A stretch of 64,000 bases of DNA, taken from positions 6,090,156 to 6,154,155 of the forward strand of contig JASXTE010000014.1 of assembly GCA_030280995.1 (NCBI GenBank), given 5' to 3'. The first letter of the stretch is position 1, and each line of letters opens with the position of its first letter. The notes under the pieces were generated by a model, which searched no databases, had not been told where the DNA came from, and was given only the letters and a program-made list of their open reading frames with translations. The position numbers and the translations under genes were made by a program. This DNA is from Hemileia vastatrix. Its lineage: Eukaryota > Basidiomycota > Pucciniomycetes > Pucciniales > Zaghouaniaceae. This document shows positions 24,134 through 35,289 of this stretch, piece after piece.

Positions 24134-24150
24134 CCCCACATTGGACGCCA
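24134..24150 (-). other. primer-binding site of Gypsy B
   Basis: On the minus strand TGGCGTCCAATGTGGGG lies four bases after the LTR end (…TCTACA). It differs by two bases from the site of Gypsy F (TGGCGCCCAACGTGGGG). TGG complements a tRNA 3' CCA; I cannot name the tRNA. Confidence 0.8.
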
Positions 24151-24154
24151 GAAA

Positions 24155-24879
24155 TGTAGAAAATCCTATAGTACTAGCTATAGGCCTTCACCAAGGGAGT
24201 TGGATAAACCCAGAAGGAAAACCCCTGTCCCTTTAAGAAAAAACAAGTGAGATTTACCTGTTGCGGAAAACTGGAGATCTGTTTCATAGATCCTCTAATT
24301 TAATACTCTTGACTTCTTGAAAGGTGAAGGTAGTAGTCCCAGAAAGACTACCAGGAGAAGTTGAAATGAATAGTAGTATATTCCAACAACACCCACAAAA
24401 CCAACCAAAGGTGAGGTACCAGGAGAAGATATGTAATCAGATAAGATGCTCCCCCCTGTTAGAAATCACACACAAACACAGACCACCCCAGCCTTTTACC
24501 AGCCAAATCCAGCTTTCCCAGCCTTTTTTATTCTTAAAGTGCCTCTAGAGGCTTCCACTTGCGCAGGCAGGCAGAACACCAACTTTGAGAGGCTGCTTTT
24601 AGGCTTTAAAACTCCCAAAAACACTCAAAAACAGAAAAACAATAGTAACTACATGTAGAAACAAGCTAATCACACCTAACACATACCAAAATGATGAGAA
24701 AAGAGAGGAAATTAAGCTGAGACATATTAAATGACCCTAGCTTAAGCCTAAAAAACACAAATAAATATCTAAAAACTAAAAAAACACCAATAAAAAAGAT
24801 CATATCCCCAACTATACCCTACATATCAAATACCTCCAAATACACACTCCAAAGTCCTACCCAGCTTTGGAACACCACA
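24155..24879 (-). repeat. 5' LTR of Gypsy B (725 bp)
   Basis: TGTGGTGTTCCAAAGC at the high-coordinate end, GGATTTTCTACA at the low end. The last ~90 bp (CTATAGCTAGTACTATAGGA and neighbours) are shared with the Gypsy A-type LTRs, so the U5 ends of the two LTR types are related while the U3 parts differ. Confidence 0.85.
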
Positions 24880-25262
24880 ACATTAATCCAGGGGATGGCA
24901 AACTTCTCTTCTTCTTGATTTTTCCAATTAGTGAATTGCTTTTTCTTAGAATCAGATGAGTTCATCACATTAGTTTAATTTAGGAGTTTTAGGGCAAGGT
25001 TGGAAATGGAGAAAATGTGTTAATAGATGGGTTGTATAGTAAATGTTGTGAGTTATATTATGAAAAAAGTTTGCTACAAAAATTAGTGAGACCTCAAAGT
25101 GTTCTGCAGCTGCAAGGTGGAGTGAAAATAATTGACATGCAGAATATTAAATTACTGAAGGAGGTCAAAAGGAGCTTAGTAACTGTAGTTGACAGCCTAC
25201 AGTACATGCTGCATTCATTAGCTAATAAAGGCCTTTAATGAAATGAGGGTTAAGGTTCACGT
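24880..25262. other. older sequence between two LTRs, no gene recognised
   Basis: A 73-codon open frame (25017-25238, plus) encodes a leucine-rich peptide without recognisable family. It is probably a fragment of an older element. Nothing else is supported. Confidence 0.4.
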
Positions 25263-26495
25263 TGTAGACAATCTTATAGCACTAGCTATAGGCCCTGACC
25301 AAGGGAGTTGGAGAAAAACCAGAGAGAAAATCCCCTGTCCCTTTGAGAAATACCATGTGAGATTTATTTGCTACAGCAAATTGAAGACTGTTAAAATACC
25401 CCTTGAAACACACATATTTACTGCTTAAAAAGTCAAGAAAGTAGCCTAGATAGACTACAGACAAAAGAAAACCTGAATTGTAGAAAGATCCACACCAGAA
25501 AACCAAAACACTGTGCACCTGATGCAGAGAAAATAGCAATAATACTTGATGCAGGTCGCAAAGGTACACATTAGAGAAAACAGTTGCCAAAGTTGAGTTA
25601 AATGAAGAACTCACCTTGCAACAAACACAGACAATTTTGACCAAAAAACAGTGAAAACAGAGTAAGAAACAGTGATCTACTTACCAGATAGTTGTATGAT
25701 AATTAAAGTTGCCCCAAACTGTCTTATTCAGTATGTACACTCAGACCCCCATCTAAAAATCTATGCTACAGCAACTAATTTGGCATTTCTGCCATCCAAC
25801 TTGCATAAAAACCCTCTAGAGGTGCTCCCCAGCATGCTACAGGCACTACCAACACCATTTGTTATGCCACAAGGCATAATAAATGCATAACAGTTGTGTA
25901 ATGGTTGCATGATAGATACATAACAATCTTTATGTCCCTTAGCAATCAATAATAATTGTTATGTATTTGTTACACAACTGTTACACTGTGTAGTGTAACA
26001 GAAAAATTTGCTAGTGAGTAGAGGTGGGTAGGCTGCCCGCCTTAAGGCGGCCAGACCCCCTGAAGCCAGAAAACCACTAAAAACAACTAAAAAAACCAGA
26101 AAACAACAGAAAACACCTTAAACCGTAAAATATGCTAAAAAATCATCATGACATAAAATGTAGAGAAAAATAAGGGCTATCTAATGGTACTAAGCACTTA
26201 ACCCTAAGACTTAAGTTTAGCCCAGAAAATGCAAAAAACAAAATTAAACAGTTATAGTAAAAAATGAAAAGTGACCAAAAGAGCCCTAAAAACTTGAAAT
26301 ATATAAATATCATCAAAAAATAAAATATAGAGAATAACTAGGGATATCTAATGATATTCGCCTCATCCCTGTAGCTCTAATATTCAGCCCGTGAACCCAG
26401 AAAAACACCATAAGCAGAAATTAATACCATTTAAGACATCACCAAACTGTACCAAACTACACAATAAAGGCCCCAGCTGATGTTGGATGACCACA
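25263..26495 (-). repeat. probable solo LTR of the Gypsy A type, with an extra fold-back insertion
   Basis: On the minus strand it runs from TGTGG (26495) to TTGTCTACA (25263) and aligns along its length with 19423-20480 and 39108-40200. No primer-binding site, polypurine tract or coding region adjoins it. Flanking pentamers do not match, so target duplication is not confirmed. Compared with the copy at 39108 it holds about 150 extra bases near 25850-26010. Confidence 0.7.
25875..26000. repeat. AT-rich fold-back insertion inside the LTR
   Basis: Left part ATAACAGTTGTGTAATGG and ATACATAACAAT are mirrored on the right by ATTGTTATGTAT and TTACACAACTGTTA. The segment is absent from the otherwise similar LTR at 39108-40200. 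A miniature inverted-repeat element is likely, but the ends are not sharp. Confidence 0.5.
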
Positions 26496-27692
26496 AGGTC
26501 AAAATGCAATAAAATATGGATACCAAACCAATTTACCAACACTGAGGTAGATGCTCTTAGGTCTTAACAGATTCATTAAAACTTCACTCTTACCAAACAC
26601 TACATTACTTGTCATTCTCTTACTCAACACTACTTTTCTCACTTCTTATCACCACATCACCCCCAAAATTATCATTTTATTATATTATAAAACTTTCTTA
26701 ACCATTTCTACACCTCAAAGATCCAAAAAAAATTGAAAATGGTTTTGCTCAAAGTAGTCTTTCTTTAAGCTTGCATTACCGGTGTAGCAATCTTGTTCTA
26801 TCATTTTTTTTTTTGGTCTCAGTGTAGTTGAATTAGATGTTTGATTGTTGTAATAGGTAGTTAACAGATATGTAAGAAGCAGATCCTCTTCTTTCATGTC
26901 TAATAAATCATCAAGGAAATTTAATGGCATGGGAAATGCAACAGTTGAGTGAAAAAAATGAGATTGGTAGATGGTGGGATAGAAGAAAGCAGTGCTGTGG
27001 AAGGAGTGATGTTATTGAATAAACCGAGAAACACGAGTGATAAATATTTCGTGTAACTCGCAAATAGTGAATTTTTTGAAGATTGAGTGTGGAATGATAT
27101 CATAAATTTGTGCAACTCAGAAGTCATATGCATGTAAGCGGGAGTTTCACAACCGAACGAGTGTGGATGCTCTTAAAAGGTTGGATCAATAAAAACATTA
27201 TCTTTTTTCAAAAAAACCTAAGCTTATATCTCCCTCTAGAATATAACTATTGAGTATATCACACTTTTGGTTGAGAAATAGCTGATCTTGTCCACGTTTC
27301 GATAAGACCACCAGTAACTTGCTAGATAAACTAGTGTCAGCTGATACCGTGCTAAAGTTAAGTGGTAAAGTACTAGTCACAATTTATGACTTACTGATTC
27401 ACATATACCCCGAAAAAAGGTATCAGCAAGTTTATGAATATCGTCGAAGTGTATTATTTTAACTTATTAGTGCATCCACTTAAAATGATGTGAGAGAAGG
27501 CATATTTTTTTCATTTCATAGGATCACTCGCCTGATAGGCATGAAACTCTTGGAGAGAAGGCATATGATTCAATTAAACTGGCGCACTTTTGTTTTTTGT
27601 TTTAAGAGGAACTAATAATTTATTTATTCCGTAACAGGATAATAAAAGTTAATACTTTTCCATCACTGAGTGTAAGACGCTCACTATTAAGT
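26496..27692. other. upstream region of the secreted-protein gene, no gene seen
   Basis: Mostly AT-rich single-copy-looking sequence with short open frames on both strands, none with recognisable features. It should hold the promoter of the gene at 27693. I cannot identify a specific regulatory site. Confidence 0.4.
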
Positions 27693-30139
27693 ATGTTTAT
27701 ATTTCTTTTATTTGCACCTTTACTTCAAGCCAATCCTTTAAATTCGAAAGCCTTAAACGGAGAAAAAATAATTCCATCCTTCAGAAGAGTGAATCTGGAT
27801 TTATCACTAGCTCCGCCAAATGATTATCAGAGAGCTGGTTCACATCAATTCTCATCTTTCAATGAGGAGGAGTCTGTCACAAATAGGATTGCTATTGATC
27901 AGTTCAGTACAAGATCAACAACGAGCTTAGAAAATGACCCATCAACATGGACATTAGTAAGCCATCTAACAATCAAATATAGGAAAATAATTACTTAAAC
28001 ACCCATATGTGTTCTTTCAATTATCTTAGGGGGGCCCCTACAGTGTCAATGAGAAAAAAATTGACTCTAACCGGGAACAATCAAGTTTTTCATCTTCGCC
28101 ATCACTTTTTCATTCAGCAAATATACACTCACACTCAGAACAAATGAATCATGTAAATATATATACTAACTGGGTTTGTCACTGTTGTCTTTTATTGAAG
28201 TCAGAAAGAAACTGAGAAATTCATGCAGGGAACCCAGTACGGGCCATATCCTCAGGCTTTTCCATTCCACGACACTTCAAATCAAGCACAAGAAATGATT
28301 ATACCACCTTATCAATACGCCAGCACAAACCCCGAAATGTACTACTATAAAAAAGCTAAAAATCTTAGAAGTATCATTAATCCTGCACCCCATTTGGAAA
28401 ATGGTTTTGATCACCATGATCACCAATATTGGTCATATCCACAGACATCTTCATCAAGTGACACAGTGAACCAAGCACTTGGAATGAATGTTTCACCTTA
28501 TTCACATTCAAGTGCTAACCCTTCTGTATATCATTATATGGAAGCATCGAAATTCAAAGGTGTCGGCGATTCTCAATCCCATTTGAAAAGTGTCTTTGAT
28601 CATCATACTTGGCGATACTTGTCATATCCGCAGGTTTCTCGATTCCGGGACACTTTGAATGCAGAATATGAAATGCCTAATCCATCTTATCAAAATTTCA
28701 GAGAAAACCATGCTACATATCATGATAAAAAATTCAAAAGGCGCAAAAGTATTGCAGAACCATCGTTACATTTCAGCAACAAATTTGATCATGATAATCC
28801 GTATCCACAAGCATCTGTATACCAGGATATTTCAAACCTGGAACCTGAAATGAGTGGTTCCTCGTATGAATACAACAACGCTGAGAATGTTGTGCGATCC
28901 CATCGCAAAGGCAAAAAGCTGGAAACTATTAGAAGCCCTGCACAAAAAGACGAAAATCAAATCGGTAACCATGATTTCCCAGATGAAATTCCAACCCACG
29001 AAAAAGACATTACAGATGAAGAGGAGACTGAGATCATCCCTCAAGATGATGATCCACTTATACGATTTTCGCATCATTCCATTATTTCATATTTGGGTAT
29101 AAATGGCAACTCTCGTCTCCTGCCAGGTAGAATCGATGAATTGCTTGGTAGTCTCCCTGATAAGTGGCAGAACGTCGCAAGTCTTTCCACGAATCCCAAC
29201 ATTGAAAAGCTACAGACACTTGTAAAATTAATTTTTCAGATTTCTGACAAGTCGCTAACATACTCACCGAGTCTTCAACGTTCCACTCGACTAAAGGGAC
29301 CTTTTCAAGTCTATAAAGTGTTCTATAATGGAATGGAGTCGTTTTATAAAAAATTTTACACTCTAGACACGTTACCCATTGACAAGGCCATGAATGCCCA
29401 ACTGTTGATCTTTCAAGATATTCAACGAATCACGGATGTTCTTAAGATCTTTAAATTTCTGGAAATTCGGGCTCAAACAGATACTCTATTTTATTGGAGG
29501 GTATATGCCACAACTTTGCATCTAATGGAACAAGGCCTCCATTCTTCGATTGCAATCCGTTGTGCTGAATACGCATACTCTTTCTTAAAATGTTTGGCGG
29601 GGCAAAACCTCTCACATCAAGACAAACGAATAGTCTACGAGAAACTCGTTCTCTTAATGACAAATTGGCTAGATATCAGCAAAGTAGAAGAATTGGAAGA
29701 GATAAAAGCTCTCCCGAACAAAATCTCCCTGAACTCTCTCTCCCCACTAGGAAACATTCAAGATGATGAAATACGAAACCGAAAAATTTTCTTGCATTCT
29801 CTTCTACTGAAGTTGTCTGATGCTACTAGAACTTACAAAATCTTTCATAGTGAGGTGATACATATTTATAAAACTATTCTCTTAGAGCGATATAGCGAAG
29901 TACCATTAAATGTTAATTATGAAAGTTTGCAAAGTGCTGGCTTAGATTTTGAAAGTTTATTTCAAGTCCAACTCAGGAGATATATTTCATCTTCCCTGAC
30001 AACAATTAAGCGTGGTTCTAACGTAGTAAAGCTAATTGTCAGCCCTGAGTTGCGATTTTCCCGTCTGAATTTTCTACATCTTGATTCTCGTGCAATGGGA
30101 TATGGACGCCGATCGAAAAGAGAAGCAAGATTAGCATGA
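27693..30139 (+). CDS. putative secreted repeat protein, rust-type hypothetical (three exons)
   Basis: Proposed exons are 27693-27956, 28030-28152 and 28205-30139. All junctions are GT-AG, all in phase 0, giving 773 residues without stops. Residues 1-17 (MFIFLLFAPLLQANP…) form a plausible signal peptide. From about residue 141 four imperfect repeats of about 60 residues follow, each opening with Y/P-YPQ and most closing with FDH(H/D); they are rich in Tyr, His, Asn and Ser. An acidic linker (ITDEEETEIIPQDDD) leads to a C-terminal part of about 380 residues, probably helical and lacking low complexity, ending RRSKREARLA. I do not recognise a named family; secretion, and thus a role in the host interface, is inferred only from the signal peptide. 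It is the one clearly intact non-transposon gene here. The second acceptor was chosen because only 28204 keeps the frame. Confidence 0.8.
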
Positions 30140-31535
30140 AAATTGGGTAAAAATTGGGTTTGAAACCAGGAAAAGAATTTAAATGCATTAAAGTAAAAAA
30201 TGCAAATAGTATGATTTTGAGGGGAGCTTGTAAATAATTAGATTTATAGTGACTATTGTGCTCATAATCATCATCATCTGTTTATAATAACTGAATCAGT
30301 CTTATACTATCGTAACCTCCTTTCCCTTCTCCAATGTTCTTTGCGTCCTTTCTTTTTGACTCCCTTAGATTTTCAAATGTGAGTTCTTTCTTTAATCCCT
30401 GCTAATTAGTTACTTAAGTTCATCGCTTAATTTTTTCTTTAAATGCGTTACTAGTTCTGAAATGTACCTGCTCTACTATACACATCCTTCATTCCCTTTT
30501 TCAGGTGAAATTGTAAGACAATTCAAAAAAATAAAAAATAAAAAAATAAAGTGAATAAGTGTAAAAATGTTTTTTATATATTAAAAAATAGTTTAGCCTC
30601 ATATAACAAAGGCAGATGCCCGACGACAGCCAAGAAAAGGCACATGAATAATAGGGGGTATAAAAGTTAGCAAAGCACCTCAGTTAAGTACTGGTTTCAA
30701 CCAAAATCAGCAATTACATACCAACATCTTTTTTTTGAAATAAATGGGCTATTTTAAAAATAATGAAAGAAAATTCTCTTGTAAAGAAGGAGTGGTTTGA
30801 ATAAAAACATCAAGTCATTTCAGTTTTGAAATACAGATGGTAATTAAACTTTTGTAATAGCAGTAGAAGCTCCATCAGTACGAGCTACTGCTGTGACTAG
30901 AAGGTATTCCCCAACACCTAAAGTGCAGTGAGCGAAGGCAGCACAAGATGCAGAGCGAACAGAAATGATATGGTAATTAAAAATAGTAAATGCGGAATGA
31001 ATCAAACTTAAAGGACAAAGTGAAATGACAAACAAGTACCTTAGTAAGGAAGACTATACTCAGTACTTGCGATTCTCAAAGGTAAGTTTTCCAACAATAC
31101 CTAATAATGGGTACATGAATAATAATGAGCAGAAGATATAGTAGACTATTAATTAAATCAGATAAGACCTTTTGTAAGAGCAGGAGTTGATCAATCAGTT
31201 AGAGTAAATGCTGTAACTAGAAGGTATTCCCCAATACCTAAAGTGCAATGGGTGAAGGAAGCACAAAATGCAGAGCGAATAGAAATGAAATGATGATTAA
31301 CAATAGTAAATGTGGAATGAATGAGAAAGTGTTGTAAGAGTAGTGCTTTTATATGAGATTAGGATAGCATATACTATTGTGACTTAGCTCTAACATCGGA
31401 AAGATAAGATTAATATAAGTACTCAAATTAAGGAACAACTAATACAAGGGAATGATGTATCAGGTTGATAATGGAAATGAACAATAAGTAAGTCCTGATA
31501 AGGGACATAATGGTAGTTATTCCAATATCCTTCCT
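30140..31535. other. region between the secreted-protein gene and a Copia tail; contains a 150-bp direct repeat
   Basis: Segments 30853-31011 and 31171-31325 are about 80% alike (CTAGAAGGTATTCCCCAA, CCTAAAGTGCA, GATGCAGAGCGAA/ AATGCAGAGCGAA). They probably derive from two LTR ends of the adjoining Copia fragment. No coding gene is seen. Confidence 0.55.
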
Positions 31536-32035
31536 GCCTGATTAGTCTGGAAGATTGACCATTCCCATATCATGAAGAAGCTTTTCAAATTTTGGTTTTG
31601 GTAGAGATTTGGTATATGAGTCGGCAATCATATGTTCTGTTAGAATGTTTTGAATCTCGAATATTTTTGCCAAAACTTGTTCACGTATCCAGTGATGTTG
31701 AACTTCAATGTGTTTAGTTTGGGCATGATATTGAGGATTTTTCATAGGATTGATAGTGCTTTGATTGTCACAATGTAATATTGGAACTTTATGTAAAGGA
31801 AGACCAATATCTGTTAAAAGGAAGGTTAGCCAAAGAGATTCTTTACAAGCTTCTACCATAGCCTTGTATTCTGATTGTGTGGTGGAGATGGAAACAGTAG
31901 GTTCTTTCTTAGATTGCCAGGAAACTGCCACAACATTCATTATAAATACATATTTGGTAGTGGATTTGCATGCGACAGGACAATTAGTGTAATCTGGATC
32001 AGAGAATGCTTGATAACCAGAGTAAAAGAATGGAA
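31536..32035 (-). pseudogene. Copia pol C-terminus (RNase H) fragment
   Basis: On the minus strand the frame encodes FYSGYQAFSDPDYTNCPVAC, VAVSWQSKKEPTVSISTTQS, EYKAMVEACKESLWL and KTKHIEVQHHWIREQ-type sequence. This is the typical end of Ty1/Copia pol. Nothing upstream in pol remains, so it is a truncated copy unrelated to the complete Copia at 33216-40894. Confidence 0.88.
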
Positions 32036-33067
32036 TTGGCTTTAAGTCATTTTTTCTTTTATGAAATAAGATATAGTGATAAATGTAAATTAGGTTAGAT
32101 CACAATAATGACTGCATGTATATAGTTTTGATGCTGTACCAGTCAGTCCCTATCCATCCCAGATACAACACCAACAAGACTGACCTGGCCTTCTCCAGGT
32201 TATGGCATTACAGGTTATTAATCAAGATTAATCCATCCTGGAAATGAGACCAACAAGACTGATCTGGTCTACTTTGGGTTACAGCATTACAGTTTCTCTG
32301 AGATCTGTAGGTGAGGTTTTTAGTTTATGGAACCAGCTGTTAGGATTTGAGTTGAAAGGGAAAGAGGAGGAGCACTATGGGTGCTATGAATTGTGAGAGG
32401 TGGAAGAGGAGGATATTGCATCAGGGGATTTTATGGGGCAAGCACTGTGGGGCATTCCTCATTGGGCAACTTATATAGTAATTCCACTACTTCTTAGCTT
32501 CCATAGTTGTAACCCTCACTATTGGTAGCTCCAACATAGTCAGTCTTATTTAGTCTCACTGCTGTTCTCAGCATATTCAGTCTTGTCTTATTGCTAGCTG
32601 TAGTCCACCCTCTTAGGTCTTAACATTTTGTCTGATCTTTCAACAGTGCACTACAAGAGAGTCATGAAACCCTCAAGTCAACCCAATAGGGGGTATCAAA
32701 GTTGAGGGATCCACAATTAGGGATCAGGAATTTTTTTTCCAAGGATCAGACATTATTAATTGCAGAAGATTCTTATCCACTAGCCCCAGGGCTAGTGGAT
32801 AAGGAATCCACAATAATGCATTATCCCGCCTCTTATACCCCGATTTCCATTCCTAAATCCTGATTCCAAACTCATCACATCCATGATGGATTTTTAAGAA
32901 AGTCACATGACTTATAATTGCTGATGCCATCCTTAAGTCCTTCCTCACTCTATCCTACTCAATTTTGGTAAAGAACACTGAAAGTTTTTTTCAATCTACA
33001 CACCCCAACTGCACATTTGGAAGTGAATTCCCACTTCCCTCATCACATAAGCCTTCCACCAACAACT
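32036..33067. other. repeat debris between Copia fragment and Harbinger gene
   Basis: It contains two tandem copies of an ~85-bp unit (about 32145-32215 and 32226-32295: CAACAAGACTGA(C/T)CTGG then GGCATTACAG/AGCATTACAG) and a perfect hairpin at 32772-32803. No gene is recognised. Confidence 0.5.
32772..32803. repeat. 32-bp perfect hairpin
   Basis: CTTATCCACTAGCCC, two-base loop CA, then GGGCTAGTGGATAAG. The arms extend imperfectly (GATT outside left, GAATC outside right with one bulge). It may be the centre of a miniature inverted-repeat element. Confidence 0.9.
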
Positions 33068-33215
33068 ATGAAATACCTCTCTACTAGGGAGCAACTCCAA
33101 TCAACTATGAATGCTATTGCTCTACTTTTAGTTCTTTACTATAAATCTGACTCTGATTTGGAAGATGCTTTAGCCTACATGTCTTTTCTTTCCAAAAAGT
33201 GTTACATAAACCCAA
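33068..33215 (+). pseudogene. Harbinger-type transposase, N-terminal part (split by Copia)
   Basis: The frame from the ATG at 33068 (open further upstream) runs to the CCCAA duplicated by the Copia element. It continues in the same frame at 40895 with RGPNLHHDPRYDFRSILN. The joined order matches Harbinger transposases that have an N-terminal helical segment before the DDE domain. The true start is uncertain. Confidence 0.65.
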
Positions 33216-33873
33216 TGATGAACAATAGTGACAGGCAAGTAAGGACTCAAGCAATAAAGAAGGACTCAGGACAAGGTGGACAGTTGACTAAGAAGTAAGT
33301 AAAGGAAAGTATACCTGATGAACAATAGTGACAGGTAAGTAAGGACTCGGGACAAGGTGGACAGTGGACTAAGAAGTAAGTAAAGGACTTGAGGGAAAAG
33401 GGAAGAAAGGTTATGTTTGTTAATAAGTAAATAAAGAGAGATTAGGATAAAATAAGATAAATAAATAAAGGGAAGAAAGTGGATGCATTGCTGTAGAGGA
33501 GCAGATGTAAAATTATACCTGATGAACAATAGTGACAGGTAAGTAAGGACTCAAATAATAAAGAAGGACTTGGAAAAAGGTGGACAGTGGACTAAGAAAT
33601 AAGTAAAGGACTTGAGGGAAAAGGGAAGAAAGTTTATGTTTGTTAATAAGTAAATAAAGAGAGATTAGGATAAAATAAGATAAATAAATAAAGGGAAGAA
33701 AGTGGATTCCAGAATGAGATGATCCCAGCATCCTTACATAGTGTTTCTCTATCACAATGTTAGGTTAAATGACAATAGGTCTGTTTAAATACATGCATAA
33801 AAATCTAGTCTATGTAGATGCTCAATTAAGTTTTTTAGAGTAAATTTAAGAGAGATTAAAGTATCTAAGTAAG
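33216..33873 (-). repeat. 3' LTR of Copia, distal part, with internal tandem repeats
   Basis: It matches 40303-40860. Both LTRs contain two or three imperfect copies of a ~100-200 bp block starting TGATGAACAATAGTGACAGG (33216, 33318 and 33522 here). The 5' LTR has copies at 40303, 40384 and 40519. Confidence 0.85.
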
Positions 33874-35078
33874 TGTCAGCCTAAATATCCTTAGGACTGA
33901 GTATTTCTTATGCTTAAAATAAGATAACCTTAAGTAGATTAAGCTTATATCTTAAAAATAAGGTTAAAATAATAATATATATTATTTTATTATATATATA
34001 CATAATTATTATTTTATTATATATATATATAATTATTATTCTATTATATAATTTATAATAGTTTAAATAGCTTATCCATGGCCTAATAATACTTATTAAG
34101 GTGGTAATGTAGTCATAATATACTTATCTTAAGTGATATGAAGTAATTATTGACATACATAAGCTTATATGTATACATAAATCTCATAATCAGGGAAATA
34201 TGCAGTATATTATGTATATTTAGGTATATAAGTGGGTTTTAGCCCCTTAATAGCCTATAAACTTTGTTTTTCTGCTTATTTTAGGTAATATGGACGAAAT
34301 CAGTGGACTCACAACGCCTACAGAAGCATAGACACCTATATCAGGCGCATACACCCAGTTTGGACAACTAAAATTACTTCCTTGGATGGTTATTCACGGA
34401 TTTATGGGTTGGAAGGATGTTTCTGGGTTAATATGGATGCTTGGGGATGTTATTGGGGGCTTTGACATTTTATTTGTTTCCTTTATATGCTTTTAGTTTC
34501 ATTAAATCTCTTTTTGATTATTTATTTTACCTGTTTCTTTATGGTATCTGCTTTTATCTGGGTTTTCTATTTATGGTATGGATCTGTGTTATTATTAATA
34601 GTGATGGAGGGTCCTTACTGGAGGTCTGGGTGTTGAAACTGCTTGAAGTGGAAGCCATGGGGAGGTGATGGGCCCTCACAGTGCTGTAATTGCCGGGGAT
34701 AGCAGTGACATCATCTGGATTGAAGGTCTGTGCACTCCAGTGGATTTTGGGTATAAGTAAGGAGGGATTTTGACGGTTTATTATCATCATTCAATTACTA
34801 CAATTCAAACAACCACTACAATACAATTATTAGCATTCAGAAATATATTATAAAGCCATTATAGATTGATATTATCTTTATATAAGCTATAACTATATTT
34901 TATTCTTCTATTTTCCACCACTAGCACACATTTAAATCCAAGTATTGTGAGTTTTATTTGAGTATAACTATTCTATTAGTCTTCCCCTGAGGTTTAATCA
35001 CTAAATCATTTATTAATAAGTAGTAGGACCATAAATAAATACTATTATATCATACTTATATACTAGACTATACTGACA
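33874..35078. repeat. solo LTR of a third family, inserted in the Copia 3' LTR
   Basis: It begins TGTCAG and ends CTGACA, with GTAAG directly repeated on both sides (33869-33873 and 35079-35083). It interrupts a stretch that is continuous in the other Copia LTR (…CTTAGTAAGTATCGAG… at 40862). At 1205 bp with no coding region it fits a solo LTR left by recombination. The internal open frame at 34441-34668 has no recognisable content. Confidence 0.88.
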
Positions 35079-35106
35079 GTAAGTATCGAGTATATATATA
35101 TTAACA
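35079..35106 (-). repeat. 3' LTR of Copia, proximal end
   Basis: TGTTAATATATATATACTCG (minus) is the LTR start, as at 40894. The minus-strand sequence just before it, CACTGGGGG, is the likely polypurine tract. The GTAAG at 35079-35083 is the duplicated target of the solo LTR. Confidence 0.85.
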
Positions 35107-35289
35107 CCCCCAGTGCTCAAGACATCAATGGTTGTAGGTGGAGGGATTTTAGAAATTCATGATGTTTTGATTGTGGTAAAGATTTGGTGAGAATATCCAC
35201 CAACATACAACTACTAGGAGTATAATAAATTGATAATTCCTTATTGTTTACTTTTTCCCTAAGCCAAAAGAATTTGGTGTTGATATGTT

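Larger units (their letters stand above)
20481..24879 (-). mobile_element. Gypsy B, gag-only (non-autonomous) LTR retrotransposon
   Basis: Read on the minus strand: 5' LTR 24879-24155 (TGTGGTGTTCC…TTTTCTACA), primer-binding site, a decayed gag, then directly the hairpin and TAAACTG repeat region, a polypurine tract (20698-20687) and the first 206 bp of the 3' LTR. The 3' LTR stops where Gypsy A begins. No pol remnant is visible between gag and the 3' repeats, so it looks like a deletion derivative dependent on another element. Gag, primer-binding site and 3' repeats all resemble Gypsy A and F, although the LTRs differ. Confidence 0.82.

Noticed and set aside
34441..34668. 75-codon open frame with hydrophobic N-terminus
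   Set aside because: It lies inside the solo LTR; its composition reflects T-rich LTR sequence.
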